64,000 nt of DNA from NCBI GenBank assembly GCA_963777165.1, contig CAVZPO010000023.1, positions 558,001-622,000 of the forward strand, given 5' to 3'. This document shows, one piece after another, positions 62,857 to 64,000 of the stretch (the stretch's first letter is position 1; each line of letters begins with the position of its first letter). A program made the position numbers and the translations under genes. The notes under the pieces are model-generated. The model did not search any database, was not told the origin of the DNA, and worked only from the letters and a program-made list of their open reading frames with translations. This stretch comes from DYJB01 sp963777165. GTDB taxonomy: Bacteria > Chloroflexota > Anaerolineae > Anaerolineales > E44-bin32.

Positions 62857-64000
62857 TCACGCGTGCTTCTTGAGCAGCGTGCCGTACAGGCTCAGGATCT
62901 GGTCGGCGATCAGCGGCCAGGCGTAGCCTCGGGCGTACTCGGCCGCCTGTCGTCCAAGGCGAGTGCGAAGGACTTCATCCTCGACCAACCGCCGCAGCCG
63001 GTCGGCCAGCGCTACTGAGTCGCCCGCCGGGACGTGGAAGCCCGTCTCGTTGTCGCGCACCAGGAAGGCCAGGCCGCCCGTCTCGGAGGCCACCACCGGT
63101 CGCCCGCAGGCCATGGCCTCCAGCGCCACGAGCCCGAAGGACTCGTAGTGGGAAGGCACCACCACGGCGATCGCCGCGGAATAGTAGTACTGGAGCGTGT
63201 CCTGATCCTGCTTGCCAACGAACGTCACAATGTCATCGATCCCCAGTGTGGCCCGCATGGACTTCAGCCGACCCATCTCCTCGGTCATCCGTGCGGGGTC
63301 GACATCCGGATCGCCGCCGATCACGGCCACGCACAGCGGGTGTCTGGCCAGTGCGCCCTGCTGCGAGAGAAGCGCCATCGCTTCCAGGAGGGTGTCAATG
63401 CCCTTGAGGCGTTCGATGCGACCGACGAACAAGATCATGCTCCGGTCGGCCGGGACGCCGACGAACTCCCTGGCCTCGTCCACCGGGATCGGGTAGAACC
63501 GACTGGTGTCCACGCCCGGCGGGATGACAACGACGCGCCGAATGTCGGCGTGGTACAGCCACTGGAACTGCGCCAGCTCGGCCTGCGTAGAGGCCACGAT
63601 GGCGTCGGCATCCCGCAACAGCCGGGTCTCCGAGTCAAGGCGAAAGGCCGAACTCGGTCTCCTGCGCACTGCGCGCCACGCGATTCTTCATAGCCGCCAG
63701 GGTGTGGAACATCTGCACCACCGGAACCCCCCAGCTGGCGCGCAAGTCGAGCGCCGCAAGGCCGGAGAGCCAGTAGTGGCTGTGGATCAGATCGTAGCGA
63801 GTGCCTTTGGTCTCGGCGAAGGCCTCCACACCGGCAACGAACTCGCCCAGGTGATCTGGCAAGACGTCTTTGGGCAGGGGCGTCTCCGGCCCGGACCGCA
63901 CGTGGACGATTCGGTTTCCGTACCCCAGGTCGTGCAGAACGTGCGGGACATGATCGTCCTGCGAACGGGTGAAGACGTCGACGCCTACGCCCCGTCGCCC
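62857..64000 (-). CDS. GT4-family glycosyltransferase, 5' end outside the window, one frameshift
   Basis: Retaining sugar transferase related to sucrose synthase/MshA types. At the window edge it reads GVGVDVFTRSQDDHVPHVLHDL, then LIHSHYWLSGLAALDLRASW and VVQMFHTLAAMKNRVA. An extra T near 63644 breaks the frame; without it ETEFGL joins RLDSETRLLRDADAIVAST. The second part has VVIPPGVDTSRFYPI, FVGRIERLKGIDTLLEAMALL and the donor-binding PSHYESFGLVALEAMACGRPVVAS, ending at 62857. The start lies beyond base 64000. Confidence 0.9.

Noticed and set aside
1..64000. CRISPR arrays, prophage, integrases or insertion sequences
   Set aside because: I found no regular repeat-spacer pattern and no transposase or phage protein among the frames.

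Overview
This window is a GC-rich bacterial chromosome segment from a strict anaerobe. There is no rRNA here, so taxonomy is inference. The palindromic GTAGGGGC-type repeats, the multi-membrane-span sugar transferases, the Ser/Thr kinase with a Pro/Thr-rich tail and the archaeal-like glycerol-1-phosphate dehydrogenase remnant together suggest Chloroflexota (Anaerolineae-like), probably a metagenome-derived contig. Eleven apparent single-base frameshifts (eight insertions, three deletions) break genes that otherwise look conserved, which points to sequencing or assembly error more than to gene decay.

Layout. (1) 1-5.07 kb, plus strand: hdrA (5' truncated)-mvhD-mvhG-mvhA-maturation protease-cyclic nucleotide-binding protein, a group 3c-type [NiFe] hydrogenase coupled to heterodisulfide reductase. 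(2) 5.1-5.45 kb: palindromic repeats. (3) 5.7-9.2 kb, plus: a four-subunit sodium-pumping methylmalonyl-CoA decarboxylase. (4) 9.3-13.1 kb, minus: MaoC-like hydratase, small membrane protein, ATP-dependent PEP carboxykinase, aspartate aminotransferase-like enzyme. (5) 13.3-14.2 kb, plus: AlkZ-related protein. (6) 14.2-29.9 kb, minus: a 13-gene, 15.7-kb operon, hdrC-hdrB-hdrA-hdrA / hdrC-hdrB-hdrA(with an inserted NfnB/GltD module)-hdrA / mvhD-frhB-frhB-tfrB-like-tfrA-like. (7) 30.4-33.8 kb, plus: BNR-repeat protein, MoaD/ThiS-like protein, two YCII-like proteins and a CBS-ACT protein. (8) 33.9-38.9 kb, minus: NarL-type two-component system and two polytopic membrane proteins. (9) 39.2-41.9 kb, plus: DegV protein and L,D-transpeptidase. 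(10) 41.9-46.5 kb, minus: MFS protein, acyl-CoA dehydrogenase and Ser/Thr kinase. (11) 47-51.3 kb, plus: tRNA-Arg, NRAMP metal transporter, universal stress protein and membrane glycosyltransferase. (12) 51.5-54.7 kb, minus: an internally deleted glycerol-1-phosphate dehydrogenase, an intact HAD-IIA phosphatase, a short aldolase-like remnant and an MFS protein. (13) 55.1-59.6 kb, plus: a group 3b [NiFe] hydrogenase (sulfhydrogenase) operon with its protease. (14) 59.6-61.9 kb: response regulator and hybrid GAF histidine kinase. (15) 62-64 kb, minus: YdcF-like protein and a GT4 glycosyltransferase running off the end.

How the genes may fit together (inference): PEP carboxykinase, the aminotransferase, the fumarate reductase-like flavoprotein and methylmalonyl-CoA decarboxylase are all steps around a C4-dicarboxylate/propionate route. 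The large hdr operon would link NADPH (NfnB module), an FrhB-type hydride site, ferredoxin and HdrB thiol/disulfide chemistry to the fumarate reductase-like pair, giving a soluble flavin-based bifurcating or confurcating system. The two hydrogenases would balance ferredoxin, NAD(P)H and hydrogen pools.
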